From Treponema sp. Marseille-Q3903 (lineage in GTDB: Bacteria > Spirochaetota > Spirochaetia > Treponematales > Treponemataceae): 64,000 bases of DNA. The position numbers and the translations under genes are program-made. This document shows, one piece after another, positions 55,774 to 62,891 of the stretch. Positions within the stretch are counted from its first letter, which is position 1, and each line of letters begins with the position of its first letter. The stretch spans positions 1,674,001 through 1,738,000 of the forward strand of contig NZ_JACSEU010000001.1 of the NCBI RefSeq assembly GCF_014334335.1, written 5' to 3'. Below the pieces are notes generated by a model. It worked only from the letters and a program-made list of their open reading frames with translations, ran no database searches and was not told the DNA's origin.

Positions 55774-57570
55774 CTACACTTTCCCGAATCTGTTAAGCGG
55801 CCAGAATCTGAATATCGGTTTACCGATTATATATTTTTTGTTGATAAACTGCGGTTCCATCATAGAGTAATAAGAAACAGACTGTGGATCATCTTTTGTC
55901 AGGGCTTCTTCTATCTTTTCGTACCTGTGACGCAAATCTAGTGAATTGAATCTGTTGTCGCCTATCATAAAGTAACAGTTGTCGGGAATATACTGAGGAT
56001 TTCCATCGTTGTCATTTGCAGGGAAGACCGGCATATTCCTTTCGTCCAGCAGCTGTTGAATATACCAGTTTAAAATGTCAGCTTTTTCATATAATTGATA
56101 AAGCTCGCTGTCAGACTGCCACGATACCGATGCTGAACTGTTCAAAAATAATTCCGAATATCTCACGACGAGCTTGCCGAATGTGATTTTTGTCATGACA
56201 TTTAATCTATAGTTTGCTTCTGAATAATAATCGCGCGCATTGTCTTTTGAATAAATCCACGAAGTCATAAAACTCGAAAACCACTCAACTCCGCCTTTTT
56301 TGCTCAACAAGTCTGTTGAAATCTGCTGAACATTTTTAAAAAGATTGTATTCAAACAAAGAAGGCTGCTCAAAACCGTCGATTAAGTTGCCGGTAAAAGC
56401 AAGTTTTTTAAATTTGCGTACAATTTCTTTAGCCTGAAACGCAGCCAAATTCAAATCGTAATTTCGGCGCTCTTCTTCAAAATCAAGCATTTTTTGATAG
56501 TTTTCCGAAGCTGATTTTACAACTTCTTTTGTATTTGCACGGACTGTCTGTTTCCTATCTCGCCAAATTGGACTTACACTGGAAAAAGGATAATACTGAA
56601 TTTTTTCTCTTATAGACGCATCTACCGAACTCAAATCCCAAGTCGCAAATTTATTGTCATAATCTACAGGTTTCCACTCATCGCTTTCTATTGTGCGCCT
56701 GTAAAGTTTGCCGTCCTGCATTACAAGCTGCTCTCCCGGCTCTCCTGCGATTCGCTTTACAAGAGGATCTGCTTTTAATTCACCGTCGGCATCTTTGTTG
56801 AGATTTACTGTCATCAGCGTAAGCATATTTACAAGCTGTGATGTAACTGTCTTCACTTCTTCTTTTCTGTCATGGCTGTAATGAGGATTTCTAATGACAA
56901 TTGTGTCTCCGCGTTTGTATTTTCTAAAATCAGGCAAACCTACATCTGTCAGAGGAAACTTTGGACCGCAGTCAATTTTTGAAACAAAAACATGATCCTT
57001 AATCAAAAAAGTAGGCACCATCGACTCTGACGGGATGCTGTACAGCTGAACAAGAAAAATCTGGAATATGAGAACTGTAAAAACAGCCCAAACTGCGGCA
57101 TCGACCCAGTCGGCTATCTCAAAAATAATCTTTTCTATCCCGTGAAGTTTCTTTTTTTTAGGCGGAATTGCCCAACCTTTTATAACTTCTTTGTTTTTAT
57201 CTGCATAAAGACATTTAGGCGAAAAATACGAAAGAACCCAGATGATAAACCATAAAACTACTGTTACAACATCATACCAAAAAGCAGTTCCGGTTTTTCC
57301 TGCACGCCTCAAAATAAAGGTGATTAAATGCACGTATGGCAAATATTCTGTAAATTTTATTGCAGCGTAGATATGAGAACCGTCAGTTTTTAAAATTATC
57401 AGATAAAAAACAAGATAGACTGTTGCAGCGGTAAAACATCCTGATATAGGAAAAGCAAGAAGAGAAATATCTGCGTGAAAGCTTAGCTCTAAAATAGAAA
57501 GCAAAGCTGCCATAGAAAGATTGATAATTGATATGATTTTAAACCGATTGAATTCTTTTGTTGATGTCAT
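55774..57570 (-). CDS. lepB: Signal peptidase I, very large spirochaete form
   Basis: Removes signal peptides at the outer face of the inner membrane. 598 residues, about twice the usual size. N-terminal hydrophobic segments (about 12-30, 36-60, 101-116) precede the usual anchor at 163-178. Catalytic Ser183 in IPSESMVPT and the general base Lys272 in LVKRIAGEPGE are present; box E reads IGDNRFNSLDLR near 540. Between about 310 and 530 an inserted helical domain of some 220 residues separates boxes D and E. No Shine-Dalgarno; a TTGCTT/TATAAT promoter inside tatD ends seven bases before the ATG. It overlaps tatD by 32 bp. Confidence 0.92.
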   Translation of the reverse strand: MTSTKEFNRFKIISIINLSMAALLSILELSFHADISLLAFPISGCFTAATVYLVFYLIILKTDGSHIYAAIKFTEYLPYVHLITFILRRAGKTGTAFWYDVVTVVLWFIIWVLSYFSPKCLYADKNKEVIKGWAIPPKKKKLHGIEKIIFEIADWVDAAVWAVFTVLIFQIFLVQLYSIPSESMVPTFLIKDHVFVSKIDCGPKFPLTDVGLPDFRKYKRGDTIVIRNPHYSHDRKEEVKTVTSQLVNMLTLMTVNLNKDADGELKADPLVKRIAGEPGEQLVMQDGKLYRRTIESDEWKPVDYDNKFATWDLSSVDASIREKIQYYPFSSVSPIWRDRKQTVRANTKEVVKSASENYQKMLDFEEERRNYDLNLAAFQAKEIVRKFKKLAFTGNLIDGFEQPSLFEYNLFKNVQQISTDLLSKKGGVEWFSSFMTSWIYSKDNARDYYSEANYRLNVMTKITFGKLVVRYSELFLNSSASVSWQSDSELYQLYEKADILNWYIQQLLDERNMPVFPANDNDGNPQYIPDNCYFMIGDNRFNSLDLRHRYEKIEEALTKDDPQSVSYYSMMEPQFINKKYIIGKPIFRFWPLNRFGKV

Positions 57571-58336
57571 AGAATAGATTATAATGATTTTTCATCTTAT
57601 AAGCAAACTCAAAAAAATCTTCTTTTTTGCCGCGAAGTTCCCATGCGGCGTTGTAAACTTTTTTGATATCCGATGGTTTTGTCAGAGTCTCACCTTTTAA
57701 TGTCTGAAACGGGGCGTCTGTTTCCATAAAAAGATTTCCCAGCGGCAACTCTTTTACGCATAAAATCACTTTTTTATTGTTGTTCAACATCTGTTTCCCA
57801 AAACTAAAACCGCATTTGATTCCGCGCTTTACAAGGCTGAACGCTTCTACATCGCTTCCCATAAAAGAATGGAACAGCACAAACGGCAATTTTTTTAGCT
57901 CTGAAGCATATTCAAACAATTTTTCATTCGCTTTACGACAGTGAACGACAAGAGGAATTTTGTATTGTTTTGCAAGGGCTAACTGAATGTTCCACATTTT
58001 CTCTTGAAGAGCGGCAGCATTTTTGTATTCAGATGTAAAATAGTCAAAACCTGCTTCACCGATTGCGTCGAGCTTATTGTTTTCCAACAGCGATTCCAAG
58101 AAATCTGCATTTTGGGCAATCTGTATTTCGTCAAATTCAACACTGCTCTGAGGATGAAGCCCGAAAGCCTGAAAAACCTTTTGAGATGTCTGAGACTGAA
58201 TATTCCATTCTGAAATGGAATGAGCACAGGAAAGACCTGCCCATTTAAAATCAGGCATCATCAAATCATTATCTTTACAGACAGCATAATGAAAATGTGC
58301 GTCAAAATATAAAATATTTTCATTTTTTTCTAACAT
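57539..58336 (-). CDS. TatD-family metal-dependent hydrolase
   Basis: 265 residues from ATG 58336 (a longer reading upstream has no support). Metal ligands of the TatD barrel are visible: DAHFHYA near residue 13, EAGFDYF near 93, VVHCRK near 128, LFHSFMG near 152 and TDAPF near 201. Family members are 3'-5' DNA/RNA exonucleases or phosphoesterases. No ribosome-binding site; a TATAAT box ends seven bases before the ATG. Its end overlaps lepB. Confidence 0.88.
   Translation of the reverse strand: MLEKNENILYFDAHFHYAVCKDNDLMMPDFKWAGLSCAHSISEWNIQSQTSQKVFQAFGLHPQSSVEFDEIQIAQNADFLESLLENNKLDAIGEAGFDYFTSEYKNAAALQEKMWNIQLALAKQYKIPLVVHCRKANEKLFEYASELKKLPFVLFHSFMGSDVEAFSLVKRGIKCGFSFGKQMLNNNKKVILCVKELPLGNLFMETDAPFQTLKGETLTKPSDIKKVYNAAWELRGKKEDFFEFAYKMKNHYNLFYDINKRIQSV
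57578..57606 (-). promoter_or_regulatory. Leaderless promoter of lepB inside tatD
   Basis: -35 TTGCTT (57601-57606), 17-bp spacer and perfect -10 TATAAT (57578-57583); the lepB ATG begins seven bases later, where transcription should start. Confidence 0.55.
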
Positions 58337-58343
58337 AATTTTA

Positions 58344-58349
58344 ATTATA
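58344..58349 (-). promoter_or_regulatory. -10 box of tatD (leaderless)
   Basis: Perfect TATAAT, followed after seven bases by the ATG. No clear -35. Confidence 0.4.
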
Positions 58350-58426
58350 ACCGAAAATAAAAGTAATGTGGCTATCCTGGCATTGATGATAACACAAAAC
58401 ATTTTTTATTATGGGAGTAAAAGAAA

Positions 58427-58645
58427 ATGAAATCATACACACTAAAAAGCATTGGTAAAAACACAGATTACATGACAATCATCAGAGAAATGGAAGACGG
58501 ATTCGTCGTTAAAATCGTTCGTGATATGGACGGCTATGAAGATATTAAAACAGATTATATTTCAAAAGAACTTTTCGACAGCTGTATTCGCACCGGCTAT
58601 CTGACAGAAATCACAGAAACAGTAAAAATGGCAGTAAATGCCTAA
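58427..58645 (+). CDS. Small conserved-looking protein of unknown function
   Basis: 72 residues (MKSYTLKSIGKNTDYMTIIR to MAVNA), starting at ATG with GGGAG eight bases upstream. Alternating strand pattern and charge suggest a small beta-alpha domain. No signal peptide or membrane span and no family recognised. It lies alone between tatD and miaA; the good ribosome-binding site and normal amino-acid composition support a real gene. Confidence 0.65.
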   Translation: MKSYTLKSIGKNTDYMTIIREMEDGFVVKIVRDMDGYEDIKTDYISKELFDSCIRTGYLTEITETVKMAVNA

Positions 58646-58720
58646 AGCATAAAGATTGTACCTGTCGAAGCTTCAAACGCAAAAAGTCTCAACAGGTGCA
58701 GTCATGCCGCATTCAGCACT

Positions 58721-59671
58721 TTATTTTTTAACAAACAGGCGGTCTGCAAAAGCTGTTTCAATAAGTTTTTCAGCTTCTTTTATTCTACATTCTTTAGAAT
58801 ACGGCGCAAGCCAGTTTATTTTTACACCTTTTTTTTCCATCATTCTAAACCACGTTTCCTGACGCTTTGCAAACTGCCTTATAGCTATAAAAAGCTGATT
58901 AAACAAATCATCAATTGATTCGATTTTTCCCTGCAAAAACAAAGCGCAATATCTGTATTCAAGACCTAATTTTTCCAAGCGTACCCATTCAATTCCACTG
59001 TCGTGAATTTGCTGAACCTCTTCTATCATTCCGTTATCGATGCGCTGACGCAGTCTGCTAGAAATATTTTCCCACAACTGAGATCTAGGTAAAGTCGTTC
59101 CAATTATCAGAGGATTTATCTGCGGGCGTTCTATGCTTGTTGAAACTTCACCATTTCGTTTTGCTTCAATAATTTCGAGCGCTTTTACAACTCTTTTTTT
59201 TTCTTTTAAGTCTGACATAACGTGGAGATTCGGCTGTTCTTTTAAAAGACGAGCGGCTAATTCTTCAAGAGGCGTTGCCATAAGTTTTTCATGAAGTTCT
59301 TTATTTTCAGGCAAAATCACAAGCTGATAGTCGCGGATGACAGCATCGAGATACATCCCGGTTCCGCCGGTGATGACAGGAAGTTTACCGCGAGATGTGA
59401 TGTCTTTAAAAGCTCTGTAAAAATCCTGCTGATAATTGTAGACGGTGTATTCATCAGGCAAATCTATGATATCGATAAGATGATAAGGAATTGCTCTTCC
59501 ACCTACAACATAATCTTCAAGGTCTTTTCCCGAGCCTATGTCAAGATGACGGTAAGTTTGCCTCGAATCAGCCGAGATTATCTCGCCATTGAACTTATCA
59601 GCGATAGCAACTCCAATAGAAGTCTTTCCGACTGCCGTTGGACCTAGTACAACAACACAGTTATATGACAC
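58721..59671 (-). CDS. miaA: tRNA dimethylallyltransferase
   Basis: Adds an isopentenyl group to A37 of tRNAs that read UNN codons. 316 residues from GTG 59671. Walker A GPTAVGKT at 10-17, then SADSRQTYRHLDIGSGK, the substrate-binding ITGGTGMYLDAVIRDY near 101-116, and a shortened C-terminal arm. It overlaps the RlmI-like gene by 11 bp, so the two RNA-modifying enzymes are cotranscribed. Confidence 0.95.
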   Translation of the reverse strand: MSYNCVVVLGPTAVGKTSIGVAIADKFNGEIISADSRQTYRHLDIGSGKDLEDYVVGGRAIPYHLIDIIDLPDEYTVYNYQQDFYRAFKDITSRGKLPVITGGTGMYLDAVIRDYQLVILPENKELHEKLMATPLEELAARLLKEQPNLHVMSDLKEKKRVVKALEIIEAKRNGEVSTSIERPQINPLIIGTTLPRSQLWENISSRLRQRIDNGMIEEVQQIHDSGIEWVRLEKLGLEYRYCALFLQGKIESIDDLFNQLFIAIRQFAKRQETWFRMMEKKGVKINWLAPYSKECRIKEAEKLIETAFADRLFVKK

Positions 59672-60950
59672 GGCATACCACGCATTTTAAATATTCAGAT
59701 TTTGGATAACCAAGCAGAACAGGATGGTCTGGACCGGCACCGCGCTTTTCGAGAATCTGGATGCGTTTGTGACTGTCCATCGCTGCATGCATAATCATAT
59801 CGCAAAACATGTGGCTTTCCATAAAATAAGAGCATGAACATGTGACAAGAATTCCGTTTTCATTTAGCAAACGCATTGCGCGGAGATTTATCTCCTTGTA
59901 GCCTCCGTACGCTTTTTCAATCATCTTCGCAGATTTTGTAAATGCCGGTGGGTCAAGGATTATGACATCAAACTTTTCTCCGTCGGCTTCATATTTTTTA
60001 AGCAAATCAAAAACATCAGCACAGACAGCGGTCATAACTTTTTCCGCACGATTGATTTTGATATTTTTGTTTACCATTTCGACAGCTTCCTGAGAAATAT
60101 CGACAGAGATTACTTTTTTAGCACCGGCTTTCACTGCGTTCAGACCAAATGCACCGGTGTGAGTAAAGGTATCGAGGACAATTTTATCTTTGCAGAACAA
60201 AGCGGCTGCCTCCCGATTGAATTTTTGGTCAAGAAAATAACCTGTTTTTTGACCGTTGGCAATATCTACGCATAGCTTGATTCCATTTTCAATTATCGTG
60301 AGCTTTGTATCTAAGTCAGAATTTTCGGCTGACGCATTTCCGCCATCATCTATCCAGCCGGAAGTTTGAGCAAGCCCCTCTTTATCGCGGACAGATGCAT
60401 CACTTCTTTCGTAAATTCCACAAGGATTACAAACTTTCACGAGTGCGGAAATCAATTCGGAACGGAAAACTTCACAAGAAAGTGAAAGAAATTGAACAAC
60501 AAGATAGACCCTGTTTTCTTCATTGCAAAAACGTTCGCAGATAAATCCGGGAATAAAGTCGGCTTCAGCAAAAATCAAACGATACGAATCGTAATCTCTA
60601 TAATAATTACAGCGCAAACTGTAAGCATTTTTGACACGTTTTTCCCAATATCTACCGGAATCTTCCAAAATCTTGTCAGCATGTTCACTTCCAATCAATC
60701 TGACTGTAATCTTAGACTTCCGATTTATGATACCAGTTCCAAGAAATCCGCCGGCTTTTGTATAAACCTCTACGGCAGAACCGTCAGACACAGTGCATTC
60801 AGGCAGATTTTCATTTTTCCATTCAGAGTGTTCATCGTCCCTGTGTTTTATGTGTGAAATTTCGTTGTCAAATACCCACGGATAGCCCTGCTGAATTTCT
60901 TTTTCTTCTTTTTGTTTTAGAAAAACTCTCGGAAAATTATTTGTGCTCAT
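59661..60950 (-). CDS. RlmI-like SAM-dependent rRNA methyltransferase
   Basis: 429 residues. An N-terminal PUA-type domain (RVFLKQKEEKEIQQGYPWVF near 8-27) precedes the Rossmann domain: LDTFTHTGAFGLNAVKAGA near 255-273, VDISQEAVEMV, the catalytic VIILDPPAFTKS near 330 and TCSCSYFME near 372. RlmI makes 5-methylcytosine at 23S position 1962; same family, target inferred. No Shine-Dalgarno. A TTGTGA/TATAAT promoter ends eight bases before the ATG, so the message should be leaderless. Confidence 0.85.
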   Translation of the reverse strand: MSTNNFPRVFLKQKEEKEIQQGYPWVFDNEISHIKHRDDEHSEWKNENLPECTVSDGSAVEVYTKAGGFLGTGIINRKSKITVRLIGSEHADKILEDSGRYWEKRVKNAYSLRCNYYRDYDSYRLIFAEADFIPGFICERFCNEENRVYLVVQFLSLSCEVFRSELISALVKVCNPCGIYERSDASVRDKEGLAQTSGWIDDGGNASAENSDLDTKLTIIENGIKLCVDIANGQKTGYFLDQKFNREAAALFCKDKIVLDTFTHTGAFGLNAVKAGAKKVISVDISQEAVEMVNKNIKINRAEKVMTAVCADVFDLLKKYEADGEKFDVIILDPPAFTKSAKMIEKAYGGYKEINLRAMRLLNENGILVTCSCSYFMESHMFCDMIMHAAMDSHKRIQILEKRGAGPDHPVLLGYPKSEYLKCVVCRVI

Positions 60951-60958
60951 ATACAGGC

Positions 60959-60987
60959 ATTATATCAAACTTGATTATTCATCACAA
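60959..60987 (-). promoter_or_regulatory. Leaderless promoter of the RlmI-like gene
   Basis: -35 TTGTGA (60982-60987), 17-bp spacer and perfect -10 TATAAT (60959-60964); the ATG begins at 60950, eight bases on. Confidence 0.6.
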
Positions 60988-60999
60988 TTATACCATAAT
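60971..60999 (+). promoter_or_regulatory. Leaderless promoter of the HAD gene at 61006
   Basis: -35 TTGATT (60971-60976), 17-bp spacer and -10 CATAAT (60994-60999). The ATG begins after six bases, at the expected start nucleotide. Its core overlaps the divergent promoter. Confidence 0.5.
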
Positions 61000-61005
61000 C
61001 GAATT

Positions 61006-61644
61006 ATGTTGTTCATTTTTGACATGGGTGGCGTTGTAACAAACACTTTTCAGATTGATTCTCTCTACAATAGATTGAAACTCTCCGAAGCCGGTTTTGA
61101 CTTTGTTTGCAAGATGCATGATAAAGATATTTGGGAACAGCTTACAATCGGTAAGCTCTCAACTGATTCTTTTTGGACAGAATTTAATCGGCGGATTGAA
61201 TGCTTGCAGCATGAAAAAGGCATCGAAAAAAAAGCGTTTCATGGATTTGATACAAAACTGATTCAAAAAGCGGACTGCGACTTGTTCAGATTGTTTTTTC
61301 ATCCTGTTGAAAACAGAGCGACCGTAGAACTTATCAAAAATCTCAAAAAAAACAACAGAGTTGTCTGCGGAACAAACACAATTCAAAGCCATTGGGAAAA
61401 TCACACCGAACGCGGAGATTATTCTTATTTTCATCAAACTTATGCGTCAAATAAAATTGGAGCCGCAAAACCAGACACGCACTTTTTTGAGCTGATACTC
61501 GAAGCCGAATGTTATAGGGCCGAAGATGCGTTTTTCACAGATGACCGTCAGGAAAACTGTAATGCGGCAGCTTCAATCGGAATAAATGCAGAGCATTTTA
61601 CGACGGCGGAAGATCTGACCCAAAAGTGGAGCAAATATTTTTAA
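61006..61644 (+). CDS. HAD-superfamily hydrolase
   Basis: 212 residues from ATG 61006; the longer frame upstream runs through the promoter. MLFIFDMGGVVTN is a DxG-type HAD nucleophile motif, VCGTNTI near 124 is motif II, Lys in IGAAKPDTHFFEL near 158 is motif III and FFTDDRQENC near 180 is motif IV. Similar layout to the protein at 5348 but clearly distinct. Substrate unknown. It lacks a ribosome-binding site and diverges from the methyltransferase gene. Confidence 0.78.
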   Translation: MLFIFDMGGVVTNTFQIDSLYNRLKLSEAGFDFVCKMHDKDIWEQLTIGKLSTDSFWTEFNRRIECLQHEKGIEKKAFHGFDTKLIQKADCDLFRLFFHPVENRATVELIKNLKKNNRVVCGTNTIQSHWENHTERGDYSYFHQTYASNKIGAAKPDTHFFELILEAECYRAEDAFFTDDRQENCNAAASIGINAEHFTTAEDLTQKWSKYF

Positions 61645-61661
61645 TAGTGACGTAAATATTT

Positions 61662-62699
61662 TTAATTAGCGTTTGCGCTTTTTGTCTGGCTTTTTAGCAC
61701 TTCTGCCTGACGAATCTCGTATCTTATGTCGGATAACCCTTTTGAAATTCTCGAATCAGATGGAAATTTTTCTTGAACATCAATAAGTTCGCTTTCGGCG
61801 CGTTCGAGGTTTCCAAGAGCCTGTTGAATCATTGCAGCGTTGTATCCGGCTTCTGCAAGTTTATATTTATCATAAATATCGCGGAACTGCCTGTACCCAT
61901 CTTCTAGGTTCCCATCATCGACTGTGTCGTTTGCAATTTTCATCAGTTCTTTTAACATTTTGATTTTTGATTTTGTAGAAAGAAGTTTTATAGATTTTGT
62001 GACAGTGTAAGGTTGAACCTCTCGGAGAATTTTTTTACTTAAAGAATATAAATCAGAGTCGAGCATATAGAATGCGGAAGGTAAATTCGTTCTGTCAGTG
62101 TATTCCGCCGTTTCTGCAGAATAACTTACATTTCTGTATGCAATGATGTGATCTGTTTTGCTGTCGATAACTTGATATCTTATATCGATTCTCGCCTGAC
62201 GCTTCCATCTTGTTTCTATTTCATAAACGGCAGGGTGACCATCTTGGGCATCTCTAAATTTTACTTTTACTTTTCTAAAACTGTCATCAATGTCAAAATA
62301 TGTTACTTCACCTGTGAGATAGACATCGGCAGGATTTTGAGTGTTGTTTTTTAATGCTCGAGAAACTGCATCTGAGTTTACAAGCTTGATATAGGAAGAA
62401 GAGCTTAGCCCGCTTTCTAGCTGTGATTGCAGATATTCTAGGCAACGCCGTTCATCGGGATCCGCTCCATCAAAAATTCTGAACATTGAATATAAAATAA
62501 ATTCCGAAGTCGAGAATGCTCTGTTTGTAATAAAAAACTGACTCGGCTTAAAAGGAAGAACAGCAATTGTTTTTGCCCCGTTCAAGTTCAACTCTGCAGG
62601 TCTTACAACTTTTACATCAATAGAAGTTGCACAAGACGATAAAAGAAAAGTGCACAAAAGAGATAGACAAAACAAACATTTGCAAATTTTTTGCGACAT
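61662..62699 (-). CDS. Lipoprotein with CsgG-like N-terminal half and TPR-like C-terminus
   Basis: 345 residues. Lipobox LLSSC near residue 23. The middle part (GAKTIAVLPFKPSQ, LESGLSSSSYIKLVNSDAVSRAL, VYLTGEVTYFDIDDSF) resembles the CsgG/TolB-type domain that assembles lipoprotein complexes. The last 90 residues are helical with TPR-like spacing (YNAAMIQQALGNLERAESELI). GAGG six bases before the ATG; a consensus promoter lies upstream. Exact role unknown. Confidence 0.7.
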   Translation of the reverse strand: MSQKICKCLFCLSLLCTFLLSSCATSIDVKVVRPAELNLNGAKTIAVLPFKPSQFFITNRAFSTSEFILYSMFRIFDGADPDERRCLEYLQSQLESGLSSSSYIKLVNSDAVSRALKNNTQNPADVYLTGEVTYFDIDDSFRKVKVKFRDAQDGHPAVYEIETRWKRQARIDIRYQVIDSKTDHIIAYRNVSYSAETAEYTDRTNLPSAFYMLDSDLYSLSKKILREVQPYTVTKSIKLLSTKSKIKMLKELMKIANDTVDDGNLEDGYRQFRDIYDKYKLAEAGYNAAMIQQALGNLERAESELIDVQEKFPSDSRISKGLSDIRYEIRQAEVLKSQTKSANAN

Positions 62700-62738
62700 A
62701 AAATACCTCGTTTTGGATTGTTTTTACATGTTTTTGCA

Positions 62739-62767
62739 ATTATAAAATATAAAATTATTGTTTTCAA
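62739..62767 (-). promoter_or_regulatory. Promoter of the CsgG-like lipoprotein gene
   Basis: -35 TTGAAA (62762-62767), 17-bp spacer, perfect -10 TATAAT (62739-62744) on the minus strand. Confidence 0.65.
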
Positions 62768-62797
62768 TAAAAAGCCACTCAGATCTTCCGTCTGCTC

Positions 62798-62849
62798 ATT
62801 GAATAAAGCGACTGGTGTTTTTCGAATTTACACGTTATTGAATAAGGCG
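62798..62849. repeat. Two direct repeats before the antiporter gene
   Basis: ATTGAATAAAGCG at 62798-62810 and ATTGAATAAGGCG at 62837-62849, one mismatch, 39 bp apart start to start. The second covers the antiporter -35 box, a possible operator. Confidence 0.4.
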
Positions 62850-62866
62850 GCAATTTTCGATATAAT
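62838..62866 (+). promoter_or_regulatory. Promoter of the antiporter gene
   Basis: -35 TTGAAT (62838-62843), 17-bp spacer, perfect -10 TATAAT (62861-62866), 25 bp before the ATG. Confidence 0.6.
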
Positions 62867-62891
62867 TTAAAAAAAGTCAGAGGTATATCAA

